A DNA stretch of 64,000 bases from Callaeas wilsoni (lineage: Eukaryota; Chordata; Aves; Passeriformes; Callaeidae), in the NCBI GenBank assembly GCA_013398955.1, contig VWPU01013573.1:310001-374000 (forward strand), given 5' to 3'. Of the stretch, positions 1 through 11,800 are shown one piece after another. The notes beneath the pieces are model-generated. The model saw nothing but the letters and a program-made list of their open reading frames with translations, did not search any database and was not told the DNA's origin. Every line of letters starts with the position of its first letter. Position 1 is the stretch's first letter. A program made the position numbers and the translations under genes.

Positions 1-1862
1 CACTTCAGATCTTTTTGTTTTGCTCACCAGCAGCCACCTGCTGTGGATATGTCTTCCTAAGAAAGCAGCAATCCATCTAAATGACTGAAACCATACTAAA
101 CAGTAGGGATGAGGATAGCCATCCTGAGTTCAACGGGGCTGCTTGCCGGCTTGCAGGCAAGCCCATGCTTCATGTTTTATCCTGTGTCAGAAAGACAAAG
201 ATACATGTGGTAAATGAAATCCCCAAGGTGCAGCTGTGGGCAGTACATTCTGGGGAAGGATGCATCCAGCGTACCTGCAGTATCGGTCCCACTGGAGGCA
301 GAGTATTGAGCTGCATGAATGCACAGTCTCATCCACCATGACTGTTCTTACCTTTAATGAACTGATTTAGGATTAGCAGCAAAAAACATGCTTTAACATT
401 ATCACAATACCAGTGAAATAAAGCAGCTTCTTTGGAAAAAAACCTTTTTTTTTAATGGTCATCAATGAACTTTGCACAGACCTTGTGGTACCAGGGCAAA
501 AAGGCAACAGCATTTTTCTTTGATTTTCAAAAGACATATAGAAATAAAAATCTGTTAAATGAAACAAAGAAGTTCCCAAATGCCAAGAATGGTCTGGTCC
601 CTGCCCTGCAGAGCACACATCCAAAAATGACAAGAGAACAATAAGTGATGAAAATTACACAAGAAGCAAGCAAGTAGATGGCAGGTAACAATGTTGAGTA
701 GTACCATATGTGTTTCTGCAAACACACTTCCAAACAAGTATTTGGCAAAGTCTGCTCCTAAATACAGATGCATTCAGAAATACTCACAATCCAGCCATAA
801 TCAGAGGATTAGTCTTTGCCAGCATCATGGTGGTAAATAGTTCTTTAGGAGAAATCCACGTACAAAGAGGGTGAGGGGCTTGCAAACAATCTCTGGAAGC
901 ATATGCCAGGCATAGAGGATAAACAAAGCATTTATCAGAAAAGCAAACAAAAAGGTAATCAAAACCAGAGTCCTTGGGAAAACAGATGGCAGGACTGGGG
1001 ACACAAAAAGATACATGGGTGGAAGCCGAGTAGGGTTGTTTGAATGCTTCTGACATTTCTTTAAATGTCAGCTCATAATTATGACATCTTCACCACCACC
1101 TTGTAGGTAATACAACCCCTTCTAGCAGAGGCCTCACATTTTTTGGAGAGTTGCACTTTAGCTTTCAAGCTTCCGTCATGTTCCCGTCTTTTATTCTGGT
1201 GAGAATGAACAAGCAAACACCAAACTCCTACTGAACACCTACTACTTCTGCTTTCATTCCAAGGTTTCCTCATTGTTCAGTTAAATCTCTGGGTGTATTA
1301 TACAGATTTAGTTGAAGGGCTACACACTGAGAAGCACTGGTAGGTAAGTGAGAGAAAGGGCAATATTTAAAGAAGTTTGGAGCACACAGGGTACTCTATA
1401 AACCCTCCGCCGGACAAGGGGAAATGAGTGGGGTATAATCTTTTGCATAAGTTTACATGTGTAAAACCTATGTTAATAAAAATCAATTCTCATTCACTAT
1501 TTGAACACAAATCCCATTAATAATTCCATTAAGCTATCACTTCAGCTCATTATTTTGCCCGTTTGCACTTCACTACGTTCACTGTCAGCATCTGCTGCTT
1601 TCCCTGGGAAAGAGGGCGGACAAGGCCACGCAATCGCATTCCTGTTCAACGCTCTCCCCTCGGCTCGCTGGTGAGAGGCACTCAGAGAGAGGGCATTTCC
1701 ACTATCCTACCCAGAAACAGAGTGCATGCCCTTCCAACACAACCAGCCTCCATGCCACCACTTAACATCCAACATCCATGCCTGAATTCAGATTGCCCAA
1801 TTATCAGAGCTACTCAGCGTGCTTGCTCTATACTTTACTAAGCAGATACTTTAAAGAGGAAA

Positions 1863-1882
1863 GGGGAGGGAGGGAGGGGGGG
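1863..1882 (+). other. G-quadruplex motif
   Basis: Four G-runs (4, 3, 3 and 7 Gs) are separated by single adenines. This matches the canonical quadruplex pattern with one-base loops, which is predicted to be very stable. It is on the strand opposite to KLHL29 transcription, so it would form in DNA or in an antisense RNA. Confidence 0.6.
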
Positions 1883-4800
1883 AGGCAAGAAAAGAAGGAC
1901 TGACATACCGACAGTAATACATAACAAGCAACATAACCTTGTATTTTGCAGGTAAAAACTTGGAGAGAACAGGGGACGCAGGACAAACCTCGACAAAAAG
2001 AAAAACTTCCCCCAAAACCAAGCCTCACAATACAACACTTTGAACATGTTAAACATTCAGGGAGACAACAGATAACATAATCACAATGCACAGCAGGGTC
2101 CTCAGTGAAAAATGCGTACACAACTCTTGAAAGTTTATTACAGCAAATTTAAGCAAACCAATTGCACAAAGACCAGCGAGCAGCCAAACAGAGGTTTTCA
2201 GGTCTTGGGTTCTGATCACCGAGGCTCACTCCAACTGGCTCAATTTGATGTAACAATCAAAAAGTCAAATGATATGAAGAAAAGGTATTTCCTCCAGTAA
2301 ATTGAAAAAGGTGGAGTGGGAGCTTATTTAGATTTGATTCTTGCAACTGCATTTCTTCCTTTCTTTCTCTCTCCAAGCAGTGCAGCTCTTGTAAAAAGAT
2401 TTCGGCACTGGAATGCACATTTGCACATTGTGCATCTCTGTACTTTCATTCTGTCTAGGAACACTCACCTCCATAGGAAAAGCAAACAGCCAGGGCAGTG
2501 AACACAATGAAGCAGAAACACAAAGGGAAAAAGAGCTGAGAAAAAGAAGCTCATTTCCAACAGTACTGAACAACTACCCCGGGCTAATATTGTTACATTT
2601 GACTGAACCTGACTGGCAAAACAACCCACTATTAACCCCTAAGCTCTTCATCAAATAGCCTCATGAACTGTTCTTCTACAAAGGTATGATAGATTTGGCA
2701 GATTTTATGGTTGACTGGATGAAGAAAGTGAGTCCCTCAGAGGTCTTCAAAATGTAACACCAAAGGTGAGGTGCGCCAAGCTTTGTTTCTATAGCCTCTT
2801 CTGAGGGGAAGTATCTCAAATATAACATATGGTTATGGATTTCTATCCAGATGCCATCATAAATGGACCAGTAGACATTTCCTATGAGAAATGCTTTAGA
2901 TAAAATATCTGGCACTGAAAAGTCTCCAAATTTGTCAGCACTGGTGGAAAATTAAGGCCAAATCCAACCCACATGAAGACACACGTATTAACTGTGCTGC
3001 TTTAATTTTGTTTGCCCACGCTGTGGCTGTGCTGAGGGGGTGTGTGGTCTGAAAGAGCCACATATGGGAACACTAATTTTGGTTCATATGATGACTAAAA
3101 TGCTGAAGGTGAACCAAAACCTCAGGTGTCTCTTGTTGCAGCGCTACTAAGATGTGCCAGGAAGGCGGTCTGGAGCTCTCCGCTCATGGAATCAGGCAAC
3201 TTCCATTAATAAAAGGCATTCATAATTTATCTTGAAAAAAATCAAGATGCATACATAACTGTACCTCAGACAGCTGGAAATGGAAGCATGAGGATGAAAA
3301 CAGGGCAAGACAAAAAGCTATAACCACACTTCTGGAATTTCCCCAGTCCTGGCAGCTAGCATAGGTTTATTGGGCTTTCACTGGTAGAAGGCAGTATTAT
3401 TTTCTATTCATTGCTGTGGTGAGAAAAGAAGAAAAGAGACAGGCTACTAAATGAAAAACCAACTGTGCAGGTAGTGAGAGGTGCTTCCTCTTCAACACCT
3501 AATGGCTCTCATGATCTTTCACACCAGATGTATGTTAACATCTGTCCAATATCTAAGACAATCTCTTATTTCCAGATACAACTGAAAAGATAAAAATAAT
3601 TTCCTAGCATGAGGCACATGTACAGAACATATTAATTATGATACAGAAACTCAATTTGCGAGCAATTGGTGGCCCAAGATTTCTGAAAACCAGCTGACAC
3701 AACTCCCTAGAAGATACACTTGTAGACTCCCTTAGACTATGCACTTCTATTTTTAATGGAAAAGTGAGTTCACAAACTATTCAAGTTGCTGTTACAATTT
3801 ACAATAGGGTCAGACCACATCATCTCAGTGCACAGGTACACGGTCCTAAAGAAGAGACAGAGTGGAGATGTGCTTGTGCTCCTTATTGTTCAGATACAAC
3901 TCAGTCAAGTATGAAACTGCGGAGCCAAGCAAAACCAGTTACACTTGCCTCAAACACAAAATTGTCCCAATAGCTAGAAAACAAAACAGAGCCAGGACCT
4001 GTTATAGGGCTCTAAGGCCAAATCATATGGCCTGGACACATTCACAGGATTATACACTTTTAAGCTCCAAAACAAGGTGGCTATATCCAAACTGCCAGCT
4101 GGGAATGGCTGCTGGCTCTTGCTAATCCCCAGACCATGCCTGGGAATTGTTTATGACAGCACTAGCTGGTCCAGGCTGAGCGCAAGGCAGAGCCTGTGCT
4201 AACAATTTAATGGTATAGATGGTCAAGTTCCAGCTCTTGGGCTCGTGCCCTGGCACTGCTCGATCTGCTCGGGGAGACCTCGCCAAACACAGTTGTACTG
4301 TCAGCAGAGCTGGCTGGAACGCAGACAAAAAGGAGTATCCAACCAAATTTAAATCTTTAGGAGTTGTCATGACTCCCTTCCTTATTCTTCTGGTTTTGTT
4401 TTTTGTTTGTTTTTTTCTTTTTTTTCTTTTGTTTTCCAGGCAGCCTTATTTCCACCGAGGTGTTCCATTTGCCAAAACAACAGAAGGTCAAAGTAGTTGT
4501 GATAGGCGCCCAGCGTGATTCAGTGGCAGTTGCCAACAAGTGATGGTGCTTCCAGTACAGTTAGGAATGCTGTGGGAAGTGTTGGAAGAGTTTGAATCAA
4601 GTGTCTGATGGAAAATGGGACAGGAAGAGAAAGATGTTGAGACTGAAGTAGAAACGTGAAAAGATAAAAGAGTTAAATTAATTGGTCCACAAACTTTGCA
4701 GCACTGCCTAAGCTTTGCTTTGTTTCCTAGTTCATAGAGTTGGATGCAAAAAGCACACCGCTAAACAACTGCTGTAACTGCCTTATCTCTCTCTGGTTTT

Positions 4801-5640
4801 AAACCACTTTCTTTGATCCATACCAAAAGAATGATACAAAAGGTCTTTGTCGCAGAGCAAATTCACTCCCTTACCAACGGCTCAGAAGGTGAGGTAAGAA
4901 AGATTGCCTTTGCAGACTTATAGTCAAGGTCAAGGTGACTTCCATAACTACCTTTGTGTGGCAGGTGCCACCTCTTTGTTCTCTGAAGGAAACCTTTTAG
5001 GACAGTCTAGACTGACTTTTCTCTAAGACTTTTCTCCACAGCTATTTGCAGGCTTTCACCACCAGAAAATAACCTGCCTGGTTTCACTGGAAGGGGCTCT
5101 GGAGAGCAACCAGGTACAATCCCTCCTCAGAGCAGGCAAAGACAACACTGGATTGCTTGGGGCTTTGACCACTTGAATTTTGGGTAACTCGAGGGTATGC
5201 AGCAACATCTCTGTGCACCTGTGCTACCCGCAGTGTGAGCCATTTTTCCTTTCTTTCTTTTCAACCAGAAATTTTTCTGATGACTTTTGTGTGCATTGTC
5301 TTTTGTCTTTCCATTTCCACTCCCTGGAAGACTCCATTACACTGTTTTACAAGACAACCACCTAGCACAACCTGAGGAATAACACAGTCCCCAGGGAACT
5401 GAAGAGGAACACAAAGTAAAGTGGTCAGTTTGGATCTGTCTGGGTGAATTTAGTGGTGTCTTTCTCTACTCTTTGACTTCTGGTTATTTTAGAAGGGTAC
5501 TCTGTCACCCCACTTGGTGCACTGCAAGAGCACCTCCAGTCTCTACAGAGGACTGATGCCAAACTTCAGTTGTCCCGTCCCTTTCCAAAGCAACCAAAGG
5601 CAACTTACAAGAAAACTTCAGAACTATCTACCTAACATGA

Positions 5641-6040
5641 AAATGGAAATGAAGGCTAAGAAAATTGGGGTTGTTCAGCCTAAAGGAGGCTTCATTGTGA
5701 CTTAATTGCAGCCTTCTAGTAGCTAAAGGGAGCTGACAAGAAAGATGAAGTGAGACTATTTTCAAGAGCATTGAGTGACAGACAAGGGGAAATGGCATCA
5801 AACTTAAAGGGAGTAGGTTTAGATTAGGGATTAGGAAGAAATTCCTTACTGTGAGGGTGGTGAAGCACTGGATCAGGTTGTCCAGGGAGGTTGTGGCTGC
5901 CCCATCTCTGGAAATGTTCAAGATCAGGTTGGCTGGAGCTCAGAGCAACCTCTTCTACTGGGAGGTGTCCTTGCCCATGGCAGGGGGGTTGGAACTTAAA
6001 GGTCCCTTCCCACCCAAGCCATTCTATGATTCTATGAAGA
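5641..6040 (+). repeat. CR1 LINE, 3' fragment
   Basis: The segment reads through the usual avian CR1 3' region on the plus strand: a 'gaggctaagaaaattgg'-like start, then 'attgcagccttctagtagct', 'aggaagaaattccttactgtgag' (shortened here to key words), and 'ggttgtccagggaggttgt'. It ends in the tandem tail ATTCTATGATTCTATG. It is 5'-truncated, as most CR1 copies are. Small deletions and substitutions mean it cannot encode reverse transcriptase. Confidence 0.88.
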
Positions 6041-6854
6041 TGGATTTATCGTAAAACTTGAACCAGTTGTACAAATCATAGCTGAGATGACATGTAGAGA
6101 AAACTTGAAATAGCATTATCCTGCACTGCTCCTGAGCTAAACTTTATTGTACAGCAGTTCATATTTCTAAGCAGGCTGAGAAAACAAGGTGAATGGCAGC
6201 TTTGTACATTGCAAACAAAGCATGTGTGATCCACATCTTCAAAACCTGTACACATCTGTGTGTCTTAATCAAAGCAGTGCATCTGAGATAATCATTCATG
6301 TGCATGATGACCCTAAAAGCCATCAGTTCTACGCATCAGATACTTTGGTCACAGGAAAACTACCAGTAGGATTATTGTGAGCAGTGGAAAAAATGTTTAT
6401 GAAATGGAGTTTAAAACTTCATAAGCAAGAATGGAATTAATACATTCAAATTTTCCTCTATAATCCATCCTGAAGAACCTTGCAAAGATAAATGCTAGAC
6501 CTTTAAAAGCAGGGATGATAAAGATAATTAATGGAAGCTTAGAAAGATAATAATGTCTCAAATCCATGTGGGGTACAACTATTGCTCAGCTTTTGAGGAA
6601 AAAGAAGATAAATTATTCAGTCTTACTCCATCCCAGCATGAGGCAAAAATTCTAAAGGAAACAAGCTGTTCAAAAGCAAAACTGTGATGACTATGCCAAG
6701 ATAGGAGTTAGGCTCAGAAGACCTAAAATAAATCCGAAGTTCTGGTATTTATTGGCTGATGAGGATTCTGGGTATTGTTTTAAAGCAAACTGTCAAAATC
6801 TCTGCCTTGGGAAATATACTGAAGAGTTGATTCAATTCTAGGATTTTGTCAGGA

Positions 6855-7055
6855 TATTATAGAATGCTTTTGGTTGGAAGAGACCTCTGCAGATCATTTG
6901 GCTCCCTCCTGCTCCAAATAAGGCACATTTTGATGTTAGGTCAGAGTGTTCCTGGTCATGTGCAGCTGAGTTTGCAGTGTTTCCTATGGAGATTCTGCAG
7001 CTGTATTGGGACTTTGCTCAGTTTTGGACCCTGCATCTACTGTAATGCGCAGCAT
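6855..7055 (-). repeat. CR1 LINE, degraded 3' fragment, minus orientation
   Basis: The 3' end of the element faces the window start: 'tatagaatgcttttggttgg' followed by 'aagagacctctgcagatcat'. These are complements of the CR1 tail region. Similarity becomes weak after about 6985, so the inner boundary is approximate. Confidence 0.65.
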
Positions 7056-7059
7056 GGGC

Positions 7060-7393
7060 AACAAACAGGAGGAGCTTGTAGTTGGTAGCAAGGTGGGGAT
7101 CAGTCTCTTCTCCCACATGACAAGGAATAGGACAAGAGGAAATGGTCACAAGTTACACCATGGGGGTTTTAGATTGGATATTGGGAAAAATTTCTTCACT
7201 GGAAAGATTACCAAACATTGAGAACAGGCTGCCCAGGGAAGTGGTTGAGTCACCATCCCTGAAGGTATTAAAAGATGTGTACATGTGGCACTTGGGGACA
7301 CGGTTTAGTGGTGGCTGGGCAGTGCTGGGCTAATGGTTGGATTCAATGATCCTAAAGATCTTTCCCAACCTAAATGTTCCAGTGATTTTATAA
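7060..7393 (+). repeat. CR1 LINE, 3' fragment
   Basis: Successive CR1 landmarks appear in order on the plus strand: 'cagtctcttctcccacatga', 'gacaagaggaaatggtcaca', 'aggctgcccagggaagtggt', 'tggttggattcaatgatcct' and 'tttcccaacctaaatgttcc'. The tail is degenerate. The copy abuts an inverted CR1 fragment on its left and a second plus-strand CR1 on its right. Confidence 0.87.
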
Positions 7394-7403
7394 ACAGTAA
7401 GAA

Positions 7404-7592
7404 GCACTGTTTTACTGAGAGGATGATAGAGCACTGGCACAGGTGGCCCACAGAGGACTGGAGTCTCCTTCCTTAGAGATACTCAAGGTCCTCTGAACAT
7501 AGTCCTGGGCAGCTGGGTCAAGGTGAACCTGCCTGAGCAAGGTCCAGACAATCTGCAGAGCTCCCTTCCAGCCCCAATGATTCTGTGATTCT
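7404..7592 (+). repeat. CR1 LINE, 3' fragment (second subfamily)
   Basis: This starts near 'gagcactggcacaggtggcc' and passes 'ggagtctccttccttagaga' and 'actcaaggtcctctgaacat'. It ends 'ccaatgattctgtgattct', the octamer-type CR1 tail. Its internal sequence differs from the element at 7060-7393, so it is a separate insertion. Confidence 0.82.
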
Positions 7593-8708
7593 CCCTGTTC
7601 CCACACACCTCCCTTGTTCATTTGAGCTTGCTCAGGATTTCTATGTTCAGGCAGGATGGCCCCCAGCCATGCCTGCTTGGCTTTTGTACAGTGGCTGAGC
7701 AATTCCTGTGGCACCAGGAGGCTGTCACTGTTGGACTACAGGATCCTTCTGCAGAGTCCTGTACAACACCTTTGTGAGCTCCTCTTACAAAGACTGGCAG
7801 TTTTGAAAAAGAATCTGGATTTCCAGGGGAATATGTGGTCAAATTTTGCCCAGCATCACTCTTTGGGTGTGTTTCACTTGCCACCTGACAAATGTTCCTC
7901 GATGCATTTCTTCAGTGGTTTTGAAAGCACGGGCTTTGTATAACACTTTGGAATTAAAGGATGACTTTAATAATACATAATATTGTTCTATAAACAGTAT
8001 ATAATCTTAAACATTCAGATTACACAGCTAAGAAAGCTTCTTCTTCTGGACATGTTCGTGCAACAACTTAGTAGCAGTAAATATTGTTCACATACTTCTC
8101 AGTGCTTTGTTTCAGGATTACCATAAAAGACCTGGGATCATAAACAGTAAAAAATGCTGCTATGATATGAAGAATTTATTACTAGTTATTATTAATTATT
8201 TATACCGTCAGTACATATTGTTTTACACACAAACACCACTTCACAGACAGCATTTATTTCTCTGCAGAACTTCTACAAGCTTTGTTTTCCGAAGTGAACC
8301 AGTTTGGTCATGCTAAATTGTAGTGGATAACAACCACATATGTTTCAGCTTGACAGGAGCAGAAAACAACCAAAACCAGCAGAGGCAGACCAACTTTCAG
8401 GAAAATTTGGAATAGTCGGTTCCTCCAAACCAAAGTAAACGTGCATTTTGTTTCCTGAAAAGTGCCCGCTTCATCCAAGAACAGAGTGTTACAGCAGCTA
8501 ACCATCACTTGAACATTCAGTAATGCCTCAAATTCCAAGAGAAAGCCCAACAAAGTAACTTGGTTATCCTTTTACACATGCTTCTTTTAAAAGCAGTGTG
8601 AGATTATAAATCTTCATCAGAGCTGCTTCTACAGAGTGAAACTAGAGTCAGGAGAAAGTGTGAGGAATTCCTTCCATGGTCTCCCCTACAGTGCTCTCAC
8701 AGGCATTG

Positions 8709-8855
8709 ACGATGAGCCTCTGTTTTGCCCACTCCCACGGAAGTGAGCGCACGTATCTCCATTTCTGCAGGAGACGGCTGCACCTTGCGCGCACCGTGGC
8801 GATGGGACGGAGCGCCGCTGCTGTAACGCGACTCCTGGCGCTGCCGTCCCCCTCG
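8709..8855. other. Small CpG-dense patch
   Basis: I count about 16 CpG dinucleotides in roughly 147 bases, against a strongly CpG-poor background. It is too short for a classical CpG island. It contains no recognised exon, although an acceptor-like 'ccatttctgcag' ends at 8770 and a donor-like GTAAGC begins at 9028 on the plus strand. It could be a minor promoter, an enhancer or a young GC-rich insertion. Confidence 0.5.
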
Positions 8856-11800
8856 CAGCAGCCCAGGCTGCCCACACTTCATGCCACAGAGTCACAAGAT
8901 CCTCACGCTCCTCTTCAAGGTCTGGGCATTTTTTCAAGAGGATTTTCAGGATTGTAGACAGGGCCGTGTCTACAGTGTCTATAACAGTCAGTCTGGAGTG
9001 TCAGCCCTGGCTGATCAGAGCTTCCCGGTAAGCCTGGAGCACACCAGCCTGTGTCCAGTGTTTGAAGGTGCAACATTCCCAGTTCCAAGAGCCAGAGTGC
9101 AGTGTTTAATGTTCTGTTTATCACTCCCAGGGAGAAATTTATTTTTGTGTCTATCAGCTTCACAGACAAGTGCTGTATCCAGCAGGAACTCAAGGCCCGT
9201 GGAAATCATAGGGAGAGGTGAAGTTTTTCTCTCTTCTATTTTTCTTTTTATTCATTTGGTTCATTTGTTTTGCAAGCTGAGGAAACCGATGCCATCAAGA
9301 AAATATTACGTTTGTCATATAATGCATTTTCCTTCTGCTATGCATTAAAACAGTGTTTTTAAAGAACTATCATTGTTTTCCTGTTATAACAAAATTATGG
9401 TATGCAGACATCCCATCCAAACAGTAGAGTAGCCCTCTAACAAACTGTTTGCATCAGGCTCCTTTATATATCAGTCAAGCCATCCCTTCCCTCAGTGATT
9501 TCTCTGACATTACTCTCTTCATGCAACACCAAAATCAGAAATTACCTCGCTGAGAAAGGATCAGTTTTCTTGAAAATAAATTCCAGGCCCTACCTCTTAA
9601 GCACTGACAGCAAAAACAATAAAAAAAACACCAAGTGATTTCTTGTAAAATTCTTTTTGTGGCTGTGTTTGATGATGACCGTAGCATTATGTTCCTAAAT
9701 GACAGCAACTAACCTCAGGATTATATGCACCTATGACTCAGAGAACCTGCCCTCCTTTAGAAGTGCTGCTCTTTGGAAATAAACCCTCTAGGAACCCACA
9801 TCAAATCCCAAGCAAGGCAGCTCCCAGGCTTTTTTAGCCTGACAGGAGGCTAGGACAAATTTTATAATGAAACACCCATGACTCCTGAATGACAGAAGTA
9901 TATAGTTTGCTTTATTTTGAATGGATAATCTGCAACTAATACATGTGAAAATGATGTAATGCTGAGAAAGAAATAAGGAAATAAAAAGAACTCTAAATAA
10001 TTTCAAAGAATCAAGCACTTAAATCCTGGCCAACACAAATTTTATTTAGGTTTTATGACTGATAGTTATTTATTATGGAAGTCAAGAGACTTTTTTTTCA
10101 AAGTGCCAAAGCCCAGAAATACTCCTTTTTCTTTATCCAAAGCTGTCATGTTTGTGACCTTGTAAGTATTTGGCGATGTCAATTAATGCTTCAAAAATGC
10201 TGCCTTTCATCTTCAAATGGAACTGGGCCTAGAAACTGGCCAGACCTCTTAGCTCTTTCAACAGATGATAAACACACTGCAAGTAAAAAAATCCAAGCAG
10301 CTTTTTATGACTTTACAGATTAATGAGCATGCCAGGGCTTTCCAACCGATTTTGGTCCAATGAAGTATCTGCAAAAGTTGACAAATTAAACCCGCATTTT
10401 GTATGTTCCAATTTCTACACTATTAAAAATATGTACAGATGCATCTGAGAAAAAAATACTGAAATGAGATGGTAAGAGGAAGTGGCAGATCATCAGCACA
10501 GTTTAAGCCCTCCCTAAGGCCACAGATCATTATGAATAGCCTTTTAGAGAGGAGTCTGGAAAACACCTGAGACATCTCCACTTCCTCCAAAGGGAAGAAC
10601 TGGTTCCTCTGCTTCAATGCCTTCATCACATCAGTTTTGAAACCCACCACCAACCTCCCTTTGCTCTCTTCTGCTTTCGTGGTACAAGTATTTCCCAGGA
10701 GTTGTAACTTTTTTGTAGTAGCATAATGCGATTACTTCAGCAGAAGTCATTGCTCAGCTCAATTTACAGACTTTTTTGTCAATTTGTATTTAGAAGAAAG
10801 AAAAATGTGTCCTGAGAGTCAATGACCAAATCTGTCTGTTTCCTCCTCTCATTCCTTGTACAAGCTATTGATTCCTCAAATGCAACTCTTCAAATTGGAT
10901 TTAAAGCCTCTCTGATTTGAGGCTACAAATATGGTACTATAATGGTATTTTTTTGGTGCACCCTGCTGGTTTCAGCCAGGCTGGGCTGGTGTGATGGCAT
11001 GTCATGGCCAGCATCACTCACTGTCTCTCTTCCTTTACTTGCAGACTACTCACAAAAGGCTCCGTCTGGAAGCTGCAATCCAGTTAAACTGTGTGTCAGC
11101 CCAAAAGGTAAATTTTGCAAAGCTTAGTGAATTTTCAAGCCTAAAGAACCAGGAGAATGTGATTTGGGTGCCAGGGAAAACCTGTCCTTTTGTTCTGTTA
11201 CAAACCATCGATGTTACATACTCTGGGCATTGCTCTGATTTCCTAAGCATTCATGTCACAGTCTGCCATAATCAGAGCTTCATGTGCATCAGAAGTCTCT
11301 GCTTAGGTGGGAATAGGCTTGCATCTCATTTACCAATGAAACTAGTCATTACTTTATTTTAAAAATGTATCCAGAGGTAAAAATGTGCTTCTGGAAAAAA
11401 AATCACTGCTACAATTTTACATCCAGCAACTGAAGCCTTGAGCACCACCACAGTAATTTGCCAAAAGAATCTGAGGATCTTTAACACAGCTTTTGCCAGG
11501 ACTGCACTTGGGCCGGACTGCTATGTCATGTCCAGATCAAAGAATCACCAGGCTACTATCTGAAATGGTGACAAAAATATGCCAACTCTCAGTACAAACC
11601 CTTGGGGAGTGGAAGAACAGCTTTCACAGAGAAGCTGGAAGAGCAAATCCCATATATTTAATCACCTCATATTTTGACTGTTTTCTAGCAACTGTTGTAT
11701 TCTAATATTTATAATCTCTCTCTTTATGCAAGCATCTTATGTTTTATAATAAAAAGAGTACATAAATTTCAGTTACCGTAGCAGAGCAAATTGTTGTATG

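Noticed and set aside
5851..6054. Open frame including VVAAPSLEMF
   Set aside because: It is the translated 3' region of a CR1 element, not a host gene. The same applies to frames at 30886-31177 and 45229-45735.
8881..9348. 155-codon plus-strand open frame
   Set aside because: No recognisable domain and it crosses the candidate donor at 9028. Its amino-acid composition looks like translated noncoding DNA.
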